A DNA stretch of 64,000 nucleotides from Cohnella hashimotonis. Its GTDB lineage: Bacteria; Bacillota; Bacilli; Paenibacillales; Paenibacillaceae. The position numbers and the translations under genes are program-made. The stretch covers positions 8,581,501 through 8,645,500 of the forward strand of contig NZ_JAGRPV010000001.1 of NCBI RefSeq assembly GCF_030014955.1, read 5' to 3'. Below are positions 25,544-35,514 of the stretch, piece by piece (the stretch's first letter is position 1; each line of letters starts with the position of its first letter). Under the pieces are notes generated by a model that worked only from the letters and a program-made list of their open reading frames with translations, was not told the DNA's origin and searched no databases.

Positions 25544-26374
25544 TCAGCACTCCGCGCCCGTCAGCTCGTTGGTGAACACGCGCTTGTACTCCTGCGGCGA
25601 CATCTTGTCGGACGTCTCCAGCGCGTAGTGGAATTGGAGGGCGCGCCTGCGCTTGTCGGACGTGTTGTTCGGAGTGCCGTGGAAGAGCAGTCCGTGGAAA
25701 AAGAGCGCCCCGCCCGGCGCGAGAGGCACGGCGACGTCGCGCTCGACGGGCACCGCTTCGTCGCACAGCTGCCAGTCGCGAACGGCATAATGCGGCACGG
25801 CGCCCGACATCTGCGAGCGTGGGATAACGTGCATGCAGCCGTTGTCCAAACCGGCCGCGTCCAGCGCGATCCAGACGCCGACGACCGCCTGGTGGTAAGC
25901 CAGCGGACCGTACGCCATGTCCTGGTGCCATGGCTTTTCTCCGCCACCCGTTGGCGGCTTCAGCAGCGCCATATCCTGCACGAGCTTCGCCTTGCCGCCG
26001 AGCAGCTTTTCGACGATGGACAGGATGTTGGGGTGGTAAGCCATCGCGCGCAACTGTTCGTCGTGCTCGACGAACTCGTACACCTTCCGGACGGCGAATT
26101 CCCGCTCCGCGTCGTCCTTCAGCTCGCGCTGCGGCTTCGTGAACTGGACCTTTGCCCGCGTATCCGGATTAAAGAGGATGCTCATGATCGCATTCGACGA
26201 TTGCCGGACTTCGGCGGCGCTCAGAATGTCGGCGACGGCGATGAAGCCCTGCGTGCGGTAATGAAGATAATCTTCGTCGCGGAGGTTCCCCGTTCCCGGC
26301 AGCGCGGCATGAATCCCGCGGTGCTTATACAGCTTTTCGTTGATTTCCTCCGGATTGAGCGGCTTGAGACTCAT
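25544..26374 (-). CDS. Phytanoyl-CoA dioxygenase (PhyH) family protein, copy 2
   Basis: This 276-residue predicted Fe(II)/2-oxoglutarate oxygenase has the triad His150-x-Asp152 (PWHQDMAYGPL) and His232 (LLFHGTPNN), with Arg residues in KRRRALQFHY. ATG 26374 has GAAGGAG upstream; an upstream in-frame ATG at 26530 would add 52 residues without family similarity. It is divergent from its own AraC-type gene at 26579. It differs greatly in sequence from copy 1, so the two probably have different substrates. Confidence 0.88.
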   Translation of the reverse strand: MSLKPLNPEEINEKLYKHRGIHAALPGTGNLRDEDYLHYRTQGFIAVADILSAAEVRQSSNAIMSILFNPDTRAKVQFTKPQRELKDDAEREFAVRKVYEFVEHDEQLRAMAYHPNILSIVEKLLGGKAKLVQDMALLKPPTGGGEKPWHQDMAYGPLAYHQAVVGVWIALDAAGLDNGCMHVIPRSQMSGAVPHYAVRDWQLCDEAVPVERDVAVPLAPGGALFFHGLLFHGTPNNTSDKRRRALQFHYALETSDKMSPQEYKRVFTNELTGAEC

Positions 26375-26515
26375 CGTGATCACTCCTTCTCGTCTTTGCA
26401 GCCAGTATAGCGGCTTGCCGGGAACGCAGGAATGGAGCGAGCGGAGCCGATTTGTATGAAAACGCAACGCATGAAAATAATCCGCGGAAAGCCTTCCCGA
26501 TTTTCCGGGCTTATG

Positions 26516-26521
26516 TATAAT
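26516..26521 (+). promoter_or_regulatory. Consensus -10 box upstream of the second AraC-type gene
   Basis: A perfect TATAAT lies 57 nt before ATG 26579, supporting a start downstream of this point rather than the longer frame from 26432. No good -35 is visible, as expected of an activator-dependent promoter. Confidence 0.5.
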
Positions 26522-26578
26522 GTTAGGCAAAGGACGAACCAGGTGCGCATGAGGGCGTCACGGAGGGGGAGCGGCGGC

Positions 26579-27451
26579 ATGGAATCGGAGACAAACGGGG
26601 AAAAGGCGGTCGTCCTGGACGTTCGTCCGCTGTCCGGCGTCGTGTTCGAACCGGGACGCATTATGGGCAAAGCGCGCTGCGAGCCGGGCTGGAGCTGGCA
26701 TGTGCACGCGATGCCGGATTACGATTTTTGGCATGTGCTCGCTGGAACGGGCAGCATGACCGTCAACGGCAGCCGGTACCCGATCGCCCCCGGATGCTGC
26801 TTCACGCTGCGCCCCGGCGACCGGATCGACGTGGAGCAGCATCCGGACGATCGGCTGACGGTCATCTATTGCCATTTTCGCAAGGCTGTCGAGGACGCGG
26901 GCGGAGAAGCCGGGCGTTTCTCGCCGCCGCGCAGGCGGGTGGAGGTGCACGACGGCGCGCGCTTCGAGGCGCTCATGGGCAGGCTGCTGGAGCTGCGCGA
27001 CATGCCGCCGTTATGGTCGGAGGTCGAGTTCGACTATACGGTCAAGCTGCTCCTGCTGGAGCTGTACCGGAGCGAACGGGAGTCGCATCCCGCCGGCAGG
27101 GCGTCCGCGCGTCACCGGGAGCTCGTGCGCAGGGCCAGCGACTCGCTCCGGCAGGGCGCTTGGGCGGAGGCCGACTTGGAGGCGGCAGCCGCGGAAGCCG
27201 GCGTCTCTCAGCGTTACTTGAGCCAGCTGTTCAAGCGGCATACCGGCCGGACGCTGAAGTCCTATGCGGCGGGACTGCGCATGGAGCGGGCCCGGCTGCT
27301 GTTGGCGGAGTCCGACATGCCGGTCACGCAGATCGCCGAAACGCTGGGCTACGCCGACTTGTACTCGTTCAGCAAGCTGTTCAAAGCCTACAGCGGGACG
27401 TCGCCGAGCGGGTACCGCAAGCGTTCGCCGGCCGCTACGCCTTTAGATTAG
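26579..27451 (+). CDS. AraC-family transcriptional regulator (cupin plus HTH)
   Basis: This 290-residue regulator has a cupin sensor (WSWHVHAMPDYDFWHVLAGT, then GCCFTLRPGDRIDVEQHPDD) and a C-terminal AraC domain (AEAGVSQRYLSQLFKRHTGR to LGYADLYSFSKLFKAYSG). GGAGGGGGAG precedes the chosen ATG; ATG 26549 is possible. It is divergent from PhyH copy 2 and only 63 bp upstream of a yesN-like gene with no terminator between, so it may be co-transcribed with the polysaccharide genes that follow. Confidence 0.88.
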   Translation: MESETNGEKAVVLDVRPLSGVVFEPGRIMGKARCEPGWSWHVHAMPDYDFWHVLAGTGSMTVNGSRYPIAPGCCFTLRPGDRIDVEQHPDDRLTVIYCHFRKAVEDAGGEAGRFSPPRRRVEVHDGARFEALMGRLLELRDMPPLWSEVEFDYTVKLLLLELYRSERESHPAGRASARHRELVRRASDSLRQGAWAEADLEAAAAEAGVSQRYLSQLFKRHTGRTLKSYAAGLRMERARLLLAESDMPVTQIAETLGYADLYSFSKLFKAYSGTSPSGYRKRSPAATPLD

Positions 27452-27514
27452 GGATGGCAGCCATTTTTGCAAGCGGTTCCAATTCATGAGGCTTGTGGCG
27501 AGGAGGGTTATGCC

Positions 27515-29155
27515 ATGAAAATGACCGTCGTGGTCATCGACGATAAGCCGCTTATTTTGCAGTCGATCGTGCGTACCGTGGACTGGGAGCGCCTGGGCTG
27601 CACCGTCGTCGGGCAGGCGATGGACGGCGTCGAAGGCAAGCGGGTCATCGACGAATGCCGCCCGGATCTGTTGATTACCGACATCAAGATTCCCGGCGTC
27701 AGCGGACTGGAGCTCGCCGCGCATATGCACACTGAGCTGCCGTACTCCAAGACGATCCTCATCACCGGCTATCAGGACTTCGAGTTCGCCAAGCGGGCGG
27801 TCAGCCTCGGCGTGAAGGAGATCGTCGTCAAGCCGATCCGCAACGACGAACTGGAACGCGTCATCGGGCAGGCGGTGGACGAGATCGCCGGAGAACGGGA
27901 AGAGACGTCACGGCGGGCCGAACGCGAGGAAGCGTTCAGCCGGTTGACGGAGCGGCATCAAAGCTCGCTGCCGACCCTGCGCAGCAAGCTGGTCTCCGAG
28001 CTGATCGCCGGCGGCGGACCGGACCGGGACGAGCTCGCGAAGACTGCGGCGGAGCTCGGCGTGACCTGCAGCCGCTGCGCCGTCGTCATCGTCCGTTCGA
28101 AGCGAGCTTCGGGCGCCGCGCGGGGGGACGGCAGCCAGCGCATCGACCCGCGCCTGCGGGACGAGGTGGCTGCGCTTGCGAGGGCGGCCGCGGACAAACG
28201 CGACTTCGAGACGATCGACGGCGGGGTGCGCGACGACCTCGCACTGGCCTGCCTGTTCCCGAAGCCGCTCACGCCGCGGGAGCTGCGGATGAAGCTGCAG
28301 AGCTTCTGCCACGACCTGGTCGAGCTGGCCAGGGAGCGCCGAGGCTTGTCGTGCTGCATGGCGGTAAGCCAGGCGTACAAGCGGCTGGAGGAGCTCGGGG
28401 AGGCGTTCGCCGAAGCCTCGGCGCTGATGGAGACGAGCTTCTTTCGCACCGAAGAGCCTGTGCTGCTGCCCGCACCCGACGAGTCCGGGACGGAAAGCGG
28501 CCGGTTCGCGATCGTACGGGACCTGGAGACGTTTAACCGGATGCTGGAGCAGTCGACGGCCGAGGAGATGGGCGGCCACCTGGAGCGGTTTTTAGAGCGC
28601 GTCCAGCTGTACAGCGAGGGCAATATCCGGGTCGCGAAGGGCTTGCTGTCCGAAATCTGCCTGGCTGCCGCTCGTTACTACTATCGGACGACGGGGGACG
28701 AGCTCGGCTTCGGCAAGAGCATCGACGAGATGCTAGAGGACGTGTACCGTCTGGCGGACATGAAGGAGGCCTCCGAATACGTGGCGGCCCTGATCCGGAC
28801 GGTCAAGGACAAGCTGGACGGCGGGGACAAGGACTACAGCCTCGTCGTGAAGAAGTCGATCGACTACATCAACGCGCATTTCGCCGAAACGATCAGTTTG
28901 ACTTCGCTTGCCGACCACTTCGGACTCAGCTCGGGTTACCTCAGCCGTCTGCTGCGGGCGGAGACCGGCATCAACTTCGTCGATCTGGTCGTGAAGGCGA
29001 GGATCGAAGCGGCCAAGCGTCTGCTGCGGGATCCCAGGCTCAAGGTGAACGAGGTCGGCGAGACGGTCGGTTACAAGGAGTACGCCTACTTTTACCAAGT
29101 GTTCAAGAAGGTCGAGGGCGTGTCGCCCAAGGAATACAAGAACCGAAGCGAATAA
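27515..29155 (+). CDS. YesN-type response regulator
   Basis: This 546-residue regulator has a receiver domain with paired acids in VVVIDDKP, phospho-acceptor Asp56 (LLITDIKIPG) and the Lys-Pro pair in IVVKPIRNDE. A long middle region and a C-terminal AraC domain follow (TSLADHFGLSSGYLSRLLRA to VGYKEYAYFYQVFKKVEGVS). GGAGG precedes ATG 27515. A GH105 gene (35 bp downstream) separates it from its presumed kinase. Confidence 0.9.
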   Translation: MKMTVVVIDDKPLILQSIVRTVDWERLGCTVVGQAMDGVEGKRVIDECRPDLLITDIKIPGVSGLELAAHMHTELPYSKTILITGYQDFEFAKRAVSLGVKEIVVKPIRNDELERVIGQAVDEIAGEREETSRRAEREEAFSRLTERHQSSLPTLRSKLVSELIAGGGPDRDELAKTAAELGVTCSRCAVVIVRSKRASGAARGDGSQRIDPRLRDEVAALARAAADKRDFETIDGGVRDDLALACLFPKPLTPRELRMKLQSFCHDLVELARERRGLSCCMAVSQAYKRLEELGEAFAEASALMETSFFRTEEPVLLPAPDESGTESGRFAIVRDLETFNRMLEQSTAEEMGGHLERFLERVQLYSEGNIRVAKGLLSEICLAAARYYYRTTGDELGFGKSIDEMLEDVYRLADMKEASEYVAALIRTVKDKLDGGDKDYSLVVKKSIDYINAHFAETISLTSLADHFGLSSGYLSRLLRAETGINFVDLVVKARIEAAKRLLRDPRLKVNEVGETVGYKEYAYFYQVFKKVEGVSPKEYKNRSE

Positions 29156-29190
29156 TTCGTTTGAAGCCGCAAAGTCGGGGAGGAAAAGCG

Positions 29191-30273
29191 ATGGCGCCCG
29201 TGCAACCGGAGAGGGCTAAAATCGAGGACCTGATCGTTAAGGTCGTCGGAGGCATGCAGCGGCTGGAGATCGCGATCGAGGAGGATACGCCGGTCAGCAT
29301 CATTTCGATGGAGGAATGGGACTGGTCGCAGGGCGTGGGCTTGTTCTCGCTCTATTTGTATTACAAAAACACGGGCGACGACCGGATGCTCGCCTATCTG
29401 ACGGCGTGGTTCGACGACCGCATCGAGGAGGGGCTGCCGCCCAAAAACGTCAATACGATGTGCCCGCTGCTGACGCTGAGCTACTTGTACGAGGAGACGC
29501 GCAACCCCGAATATCTGGCCGTCTGCGAGGAATGGGCCAGCTATGCGGCCGAGGAGATGCCGCGCACGCGGGAGTTCGGCATCGCGCACTCGACGCTGGA
29601 CGGGCTCAACGCCGAGGAGCTGCGTAGCGAGACTTTGTATATGACGGTGCTGTTCCTGGGGCGCATGGGGATGGCGATGAAGCGTGAGCACTACGTGCAG
29701 GAGAGCGTGCGTCAGTTTCTCGTGCATCTGAAATATTTGACCGACCGGGAAACGGGATTGTTCTATCACGGCTGGTCGTTCGCTCGCCGGGACCATTACG
29801 CAGGCGCGCTCTGGGGACGGGGCAACGCCTGGTATATGGCGGGACTGGTCGATTATCTCGATATCGTCGAGCTGCCGCTCGGCATCGAGATGTACCTGAT
29901 CGCCTCGATGGAGCAGCAGGTCCGCCGGCTTGCGGAATGCCAGACCGTCGGCGGCATGTGGCGCACCCTGCTCGACGATCCGGACAGCTACGAAGAGACG
30001 TCGGCGACGGCCGGCTTCGCTTACGGCATTTTGAAGGCGGTGCGCAAAGGTTATATCAGCGAAGAATACCGCGCCGCCGGCATGGCCGCGATGCGTGCCG
30101 TCATCCGGCAGATCGATGCAGAGGGGCGGGTGCAGGGCGTGTCTTACGGCACGCGGCTCGGGACGACCAAGTCCTTTTACCGGAACGTGCCCCGTTGTCC
30201 GATGCCCTACGGCCAGTCGATGGCGCTGCTCATGCTGGTGGAGGGGCTTCACCATGTCGACGATCCGCAATAA
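29191..30273 (+). CDS. GH105 unsaturated rhamnogalacturonyl hydrolase-like protein, copy 1 (altered active site)
   Basis: This 360-residue (alpha/alpha)6-barrel protein resembles YteR/YesR, which removes the unsaturated galacturonic acid left by rhamnogalacturonan lyases. Hallmarks are WDWSQGVGLFSLYLYY, NTMCPLLTLSYLYEE, ALWGRGNAWYMAGL and PRCPMPYGQSMALLML. It has no signal peptide, so it acts inside the cell on imported fragments. At the D-T-L-Y-M motif it has Ser146-Glu147, where the paralogue at 36.9 kb has Asp146-Asp147. By motif and position this matches the proposed catalytic Asp143 of YteR, so activity may be changed. GGGGAGG lies 8 nt before ATG 29191. Confidence 0.88.
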   Translation: MAPVQPERAKIEDLIVKVVGGMQRLEIAIEEDTPVSIISMEEWDWSQGVGLFSLYLYYKNTGDDRMLAYLTAWFDDRIEEGLPPKNVNTMCPLLTLSYLYEETRNPEYLAVCEEWASYAAEEMPRTREFGIAHSTLDGLNAEELRSETLYMTVLFLGRMGMAMKREHYVQESVRQFLVHLKYLTDRETGLFYHGWSFARRDHYAGALWGRGNAWYMAGLVDYLDIVELPLGIEMYLIASMEQQVRRLAECQTVGGMWRTLLDDPDSYEETSATAGFAYGILKAVRKGYISEEYRAAGMAAMRAVIRQIDAEGRVQGVSYGTRLGTTKSFYRNVPRCPMPYGQSMALLMLVEGLHHVDDPQ

Positions 30274-30285
30274 CGAGCAGGGACG

Positions 30286-32073
30286 GTGATCGCTTTGCGC
30301 AGCCTTAGACGTCTATATGCGGACGCGAAGCTGAGGACGAAGTTCCTGCTCGCGTTTACGGTTATCGTCATGATTACGGTATCGCTCATCAGCGGCATCA
30401 ACTACTTCGTGTCGCTCGGCGTCATCAAGCGCAACTCGGGCGAATTTTCGCAATATCTGATCGGCCAGATCGGCATCAACGTCGACAAGCTGACGACGGA
30501 CGTCGAGCAGGCGGCCTTCCAGCAGTTCCGCAACTCCTCGCTCAGCCAGACGCTCAGCCGGGAGCCGGACAGCGAAGCGGAGGCGTATGCGCGGAACCGG
30601 TACATCAACGATTTTCTGAGCGACCTCTTGTTCTTCGAAGACTACTACCGGTCCGTCTCCATTCTGGACGCCGCGGGACGGCCGTATTCCATCAAGCGCA
30701 AGGCCGTGAAGGACAGCGAGGACCTGATGGCGCGGATCGATCTGGCGCAGGTCCGGGAGATGCGCGGCAGGGCGCTATGGTTCAGGGACGGCGACGATAC
30801 CCTCTACATGGCGAAGGCGCTGTACGACATCGAGACGTCGAGCTATGTGGGGGTCATCGCGATCGGCCTGGAGAGCGACTACGTCGGCGAGATCTTGGCG
30901 AACGTCAAGAATCTGATGGACGGGGACGTTCTTATCCTCAACGAGTTCGATCAACTGTTCGTCTCGGGCGCGCTCAGCGGCGCCGCCGAGCATTATCTCG
31001 ACCAGAACCTGTACTTGTCGGGCAAGGCCAAGAGCGACTTCGAGTACGGCGGCAAGCATTATATCTCGAGCGTCCTGTCCACGGATTACGACAAGTGGAA
31101 AATCGTGCAGATCATCGACGTGGGCCGTCTCACGCGCGGGACCGAGAGTCTCAAGTACTGGACGATCGGCACGCTGCTGGCCGCGCTGCTGCTCGCTTTT
31201 CTCATGGCCGCCCGAATCTCCAAGAGTATCACCGCGAACATCCGCTTGCTGCTTCACAGCATGTCCAAGTTCACGCTCGACTCCAAGCATGAGATCATCG
31301 TCCCCCGCAGCCGCGACGAGGTGGGCATGTTGGCCGCCAGGTTCAACTCGATGGCCGAGAAGATCGACGATCTGTTCCACTCGGTCTATCGCGAGAAGAT
31401 GCTCGTCCAGCAGGCCGAGTACCGTTCGCTGCAGCTCGATTACAAGGCGCTTCAGGCGCAGATGAACCCCCACTTCCTGTACAACACGCTCGAGACGATC
31501 TACAGCATGGCCAAGCTCAAGGGCGAGGAGGAGATCGGCGAGCTGATCTACCTGCTCGGCAGGCTGCTGCGCGAGAGTCTGGGCAAAAAAGGCGACGATA
31601 TCACGCTCGGCGAGGAGCTCGAGTTCGTCGGCAGATACCTCGCCATTCACCAGATCATCTACGGGGACCGGATCGAAGTACGGATCGACGACGACCCGGC
31701 GCTGGCGGATTGCCGCGTCCCGAAGTTTATCCTCCAGCCGCTCGCCGAGAACGCAATCGTGCACGGCATCGAGGAAAAGCCGGGCAAGGCGCTCATTCGC
31801 ATCGCCTGTCGGGCGGAGCACGGGGATCTCGTGCTCGAAGTGTCCGACAACGGCGTGGGCATGGAGCGGGAAAAGGTGGAGCGGCTGCTCCGTCCCGAGC
31901 TGTACGGCGAAGCGGGCGAAGGCTCCGGCAAGCACACCAATGTCGGCGTCATCAGCGTGCACAAGCGCATCCGGATTCTGCACGGCGATGCCTACGGACT
32001 TTCTATCGCGAGCCGCCCGGGCGAAGGGACGACCGTCACCGTCAGGCTGCCGGCCGTGCGGCGGGAAGAGTAG
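30286..32073 (+). CDS. YesM-type sensor histidine kinase
   Basis: This 595-residue membrane kinase has a transmembrane helix near 20-42, an extracytoplasmic sensor (about 45-285), a second helix near 290-312 and a HAMP region. Phospho-acceptor His396 lies in QMNPHFLYNTLET, followed by a GHKL ATPase (LAENAIVHG, DNGVGM). It starts 12 bp after the GH105 stop. The GTG at 30286 is close to a weak AGGGA site; TTG 30295 is an alternative. It should pair with the yesN-like product at 27.5 kb. A large repeat array follows at once. Confidence 0.9.
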   Translation: MIALRSLRRLYADAKLRTKFLLAFTVIVMITVSLISGINYFVSLGVIKRNSGEFSQYLIGQIGINVDKLTTDVEQAAFQQFRNSSLSQTLSREPDSEAEAYARNRYINDFLSDLLFFEDYYRSVSILDAAGRPYSIKRKAVKDSEDLMARIDLAQVREMRGRALWFRDGDDTLYMAKALYDIETSSYVGVIAIGLESDYVGEILANVKNLMDGDVLILNEFDQLFVSGALSGAAEHYLDQNLYLSGKAKSDFEYGGKHYISSVLSTDYDKWKIVQIIDVGRLTRGTESLKYWTIGTLLAALLLAFLMAARISKSITANIRLLLHSMSKFTLDSKHEIIVPRSRDEVGMLAARFNSMAEKIDDLFHSVYREKMLVQQAEYRSLQLDYKALQAQMNPHFLYNTLETIYSMAKLKGEEEIGELIYLLGRLLRESLGKKGDDITLGEELEFVGRYLAIHQIIYGDRIEVRIDDDPALADCRVPKFILQPLAENAIVHGIEEKPGKALIRIACRAEHGDLVLEVSDNGVGMEREKVERLLRPELYGEAGEGSGKHTNVGVISVHKRIRILHGDAYGLSIASRPGEGTTVTVRLPAVRREE

Positions 32074-32104
32074 GAGTGGACGGGTCTAACCCGCTCGTCC
32101 ACAT

Positions 32105-32855
32105 GGCGATAAGCGCATTTGGGCGCTATCGTCCCCATCTGGCAGCTCAACCGCCCGGCGATAAGCGCATTTGGGCGCTATCGTCCCCATCTGGCAGCTC
32201 AACCGCCCGGCGATAAGCGCATTTGGGCGCTATCGTCTCCATCTGGCAGTTCAACCGCCCGGCGATAAGCGCATTTGGGCGCTATCGTCCCCATCTGGCA
32301 GCTCAACTGCCCGGCGATAAGCGCATTTGGGCGCTATCGTCCCCATCTGGCAGCTCAACCGCCCGGCGATAAGCGCATTTGGGCACTATCGTCCCCATCT
32401 GGCAGCTCAACCGCCCGGCGATAAGCGCATTTGGGCGCTATCGGACCCATCTGGCAGTTCAACCGCCCGGCGATAAGCGCATTTGGGCGCTATCGTCCCC
32501 ATCTGGCAGCTCAACCGCCCGGCGATAAGCGCATTTGGGCGCTATCGGACCCATCTGGCAGCTCAACTGCCCGGCGATAAGCGCATTTGGGCGCTATCGT
32601 CCCCATCAAACCGCTCAACAGCCCGGCGATAAGCGCATTTGGGCGCTATCGGACCCATCAAACCGCTCAAATGCCCGGAGATAAGCGCATTTGGGCGCTA
32701 TCGTCCCCATCTGGCAGCTCAACCGCCCGGCGATAAGCGCATTTGGGCGCTATCGTCCCCATCAAACCGCTCAACTGCCCGGCGATAAGCGCATTTGGGC
32801 GCTATCGTCCCCATCTGGCAGCTCAACCGCCCGGCGATAAGCGCAATAAGGCATT
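32105..32855. repeat. 52-bp tandem repeat array, 15 copies
   Basis: Units repeat at exactly 52 bp (first copies at 32108, 32160, 32212). Each carries the imperfect dyad GATAAGCGC-ATTTG-GGCGCTATC followed by a variable TCCCCATCTGGCAGCTCAAC-type half. The last copy is truncated. There are no unique spacers. The array begins about 30 bp after the kinase stop; beyond it, 32856-32950 shows no clear element. Confidence 0.95.
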
Positions 32856-32959
32856 AACGGATGCGCCTGATCGCGCACTGATCCCAATCGGCCTGTCCCC
32901 CTCTTTTCAAAAACGAATCAATGGTCCCCGCTCCGACGCCGCAACATCAAAATAGCTAA

Positions 32960-32995
32960 TATAATCGCAAAATCACCCCATAGTAAGCGCTTCCG
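32960..32995 (+). promoter_or_regulatory. Candidate -10 box and cre-like site before the heparinase-like gene
   Basis: TATAAT lies at 32960-32965 (no good -35). TAGTAAGCGCTTCCG at 32981-32995 matches the catabolite-responsive consensus WTGNAANCGNWNNCW with two mismatches. CcpA repression of this locus is plausible. Confidence 0.4.
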
Positions 32996-33123
32996 CCAAT
33001 TGCGAAAATAAGCTTGCGCAGACGCGGCCCCGAGCCCGCCCCGCCACCGCCGCGGAGCGGCCCGGGGCCGCGCCTGTCGAATCGGCCTTGCCGGACGCAA
33101 GGCTACGCGAAGGAGTGCAGCAG

Positions 33124-35016
33124 ATGACGAACCGCACGAAGAAGATGGTGAAGGACTGGCAGGCGGTAAGGGACAAGATCGCGAACTTCGATTGGGCCCG
33201 GGGGATCGTGGAGGGCTTCAAGCCGGATACGGACTGGTGGGTCGCCCATTATGCCGACGACGCCTCGCGGATCGCGGGGTGGGGACACCATTACTTTTGC
33301 GACAAATGCTTCGCCGCGCTGATATTCGATCCCGGCAAGCCCGGCGAACACCGCTGCAGCGGCTGCGGCGAGCTCCGGGTCGCTCAGGAAGCCGACGATG
33401 CCTGGTGCTATATATACAGAACCTCGGCTTGCACCCAAGTGTTTCACGCGGCCGTGCTTTACAACCTGTACGGCGACCCGGCCTATCTTGCGTTTATCCG
33501 CAAGGTGCTCGGCTTCCTGTGCGACAACTATGGCAGCTTCGAAGTGCGCACGCCTCCCGGTCAGGAGGGCAAGTTCACCGGCTGCGACCTGACGGACGGC
33601 GTGGCCGTCATTTGGCTGCTCAACGGCATGGAACTGATCAAGGATGCATTCACGGACGAAGAGATGGAGCATTACAAGCAGACCTTTTTCATTCCCGAGG
33701 CGGCCTTCCTCATCGAGAAGGTGGGGGTGACGCCCAACATCATCTGCTGGATGAAAGCGGCGGCGGGCATGATCGGCCTGTTTTTCGGCGAAACGATCTG
33801 GTGCGAACGGGCCGCCGAAGGCGAGCACGGCATCAAGCGGAAGCTGGCGGAGGGCTTGCTGCCCGAGGGCTTCTGGTACGAGGCTTCCTTCCACTACCAC
33901 TTCTACTGCGCCGAAGGGATGACCTATTACCTGGCGTTTTGCAAATTGTACGGCTACGAATTCCCGATCCTCGAGGACGCGCTGCTGCGGATGTATCGGT
34001 ATCCGGTCAAGTATGCCTTCGCGAGCGGCGAGTTTCCGAATCCGAACGACGGCTGGCCGCTGCTGCGGTTCGGCAACTACGCCCACCAGTACGAATGGAT
34101 CCGCGCCGTACAGGATGAAGTGCCGTTCCGTTACGCGCTGTCGCGCAGCTACGACGAGCCGAACAAGGCGCATCCCGGCGCCAATATCGGCGGTCTCGCG
34201 CGGCTGCTGTTCGGTCGGGACTGGGAAAACGAGCGCTTCGACGAAGTGCCGGCGGGGAGCGGCCTTCCGGACGGAATCTCCCGCTACGACAAGGATATTT
34301 ACTTTGCTCAGCTGCATGCCGGGGAGGCGTCGGTTTTTCTCAAGTACGGCTATGTCATCGAGGGGCATGCGCATGCGGACATCATGAACTTCGAGCTGTT
34401 CGTGAAAGACGAGATCGTGTCGCGGGACCCTTCCAACAGCGGGTACGGATCGGCACTCTTCAGGGAGTGGCAGCGCAAGACGATCGCGCACAACTCGCTG
34501 ATGGTCGACCGGCGCAACCAACCGAACCGCCCGAACGGCCGCATGGACCGGTTCGATGCGCAGCGCAACCTGTGCGCGGTATCCGCGGACGACGTATACC
34601 CGGGCATCGGATTTGCGCGTACGCTGCGGCTGGAGGCGGACCGGCTGCACGACGAGTTCGAGGTCAAGCCCGCTGCAGGGCACGAAGGCGTGCACGAATT
34701 CGACTGGCTGTTCCACTGCGCGGGCGAGTTCAGCTCTACGCTTGCATTCGCACCCTGCGAGCCGCCGGGCGTCGAGGACGGCTATTCGCTCATGCTGGAG
34801 ACGGCGCGCTGCGACGTCGACGGCGACTGGGAGGCGGTGTGGACGCTCGCCGACAAACAGGTCACGCTCCGGATGACGGGCGCGGCCGGCACCTCCGTCT
34901 ACCTGTTCAAGGGCTATGAGCATCGGCTCGACAAGCTCCGCTGGGGCGTGCTGGTCCGGCGGACGGGCCGGGAAGCGAAGTATCGGGCGACGTATAGCTG
35001 GCAGACTGAAGATTAA
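33124..35016 (+). CDS. Heparinase II/III-like polysaccharide lyase
   Basis: This 630-residue protein has an N-terminal (alpha/alpha)-barrel part containing EASFHYHFYCAEGMTYY, where Tyr/His residues resemble the lyase active site. Its C-terminal beta-sheet part begins with FLKYGYVIEGHAHADIMNFE, the heparinase II/III signature. A CDKC...CSGCG cysteine set near residues 60-80 may bind zinc. There is no signal peptide, so it should cleave imported uronate oligosaccharides. AGGAG lies 8 nt before ATG 33124. The exact polymer (alginate-, heparin- or pectin-like) cannot be assigned. Confidence 0.8.
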   Translation: MTNRTKKMVKDWQAVRDKIANFDWARGIVEGFKPDTDWWVAHYADDASRIAGWGHHYFCDKCFAALIFDPGKPGEHRCSGCGELRVAQEADDAWCYIYRTSACTQVFHAAVLYNLYGDPAYLAFIRKVLGFLCDNYGSFEVRTPPGQEGKFTGCDLTDGVAVIWLLNGMELIKDAFTDEEMEHYKQTFFIPEAAFLIEKVGVTPNIICWMKAAAGMIGLFFGETIWCERAAEGEHGIKRKLAEGLLPEGFWYEASFHYHFYCAEGMTYYLAFCKLYGYEFPILEDALLRMYRYPVKYAFASGEFPNPNDGWPLLRFGNYAHQYEWIRAVQDEVPFRYALSRSYDEPNKAHPGANIGGLARLLFGRDWENERFDEVPAGSGLPDGISRYDKDIYFAQLHAGEASVFLKYGYVIEGHAHADIMNFELFVKDEIVSRDPSNSGYGSALFREWQRKTIAHNSLMVDRRNQPNRPNGRMDRFDAQRNLCAVSADDVYPGIGFARTLRLEADRLHDEFEVKPAAGHEGVHEFDWLFHCAGEFSSTLAFAPCEPPGVEDGYSLMLETARCDVDGDWEAVWTLADKQVTLRMTGAAGTSVYLFKGYEHRLDKLRWGVLVRRTGREAKYRATYSWQTED

Positions 35017-35175
35017 AGATGAGCTGCCCGCACCGCTGACGGGATAGGTACAAGGGCGTGTTCCGCGGCGTTTGAACAGTATCCCCTTCAGTCAGGAACC
35101 GAGGCGGCGCAAGGGTTTGGAGGCCACGGCAGCAGAAATCTGCGGCATTAGGCTACGCTTGCAATCGCTGTAATG

Positions 35176-35300
35176 CTGCAGGTAGCTTCAGCCGTCGTCG
35201 GATCGCTATAAGCGCAAAATTTTCCTCTGCAGTCCGCCTCAGCCGCTGTCGGATCGCTCTAAGAGCAAAGTTTACCGCTACAGTCCGCCTCAGCCTTCGC
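35176..35300. repeat. Degenerate 51-bp repeats, about 3 copies
   Basis: CTGCAG- or CTACAG-type landmarks at about 35176, 35227 and 35278 are 51 bp apart and share CCGCCTCAGCC and GTCGGATCGCT blocks with GCTATAAGCGCAAAA or GCTCTAAGAGCAAAG cores. This explains part of the 498-bp gap (35017-35514); I see no SAM riboswitch or T-box there. Confidence 0.75.
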
Positions 35301-35514
35301 GGAGCCGCTGTACGCAAAATTGCGCTCTATTTCTAAACGACTCATCACTCGGTTGAGACGTAAGCGAGCTTTGCGAGGTTGCGCGGCAACGCGAAAATGC
35401 CCGCACCTGTGCGAAGGGGATACCGTTAAAACGGGCGGCGGCAGGCTGTGGGGCACGGCGGGCATGCGACGCGAAACATGGTTACTCAAACTGACCGAGA
35501 CAGGGGCGAAGGAA

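Noticed and set aside
25146..25628. 160-codon frame of Ala/Arg/Gln/Lys repeats
   Set aside because: Translation of a microsatellite; overlaps the PhyH stop region and has no ribosome site.
35017..35514. SAM riboswitch or T-box ahead of the trans-sulfuration enzyme
   Set aside because: I searched by eye for their conserved boxes and found none; the gap shows 51-bp repeats instead.
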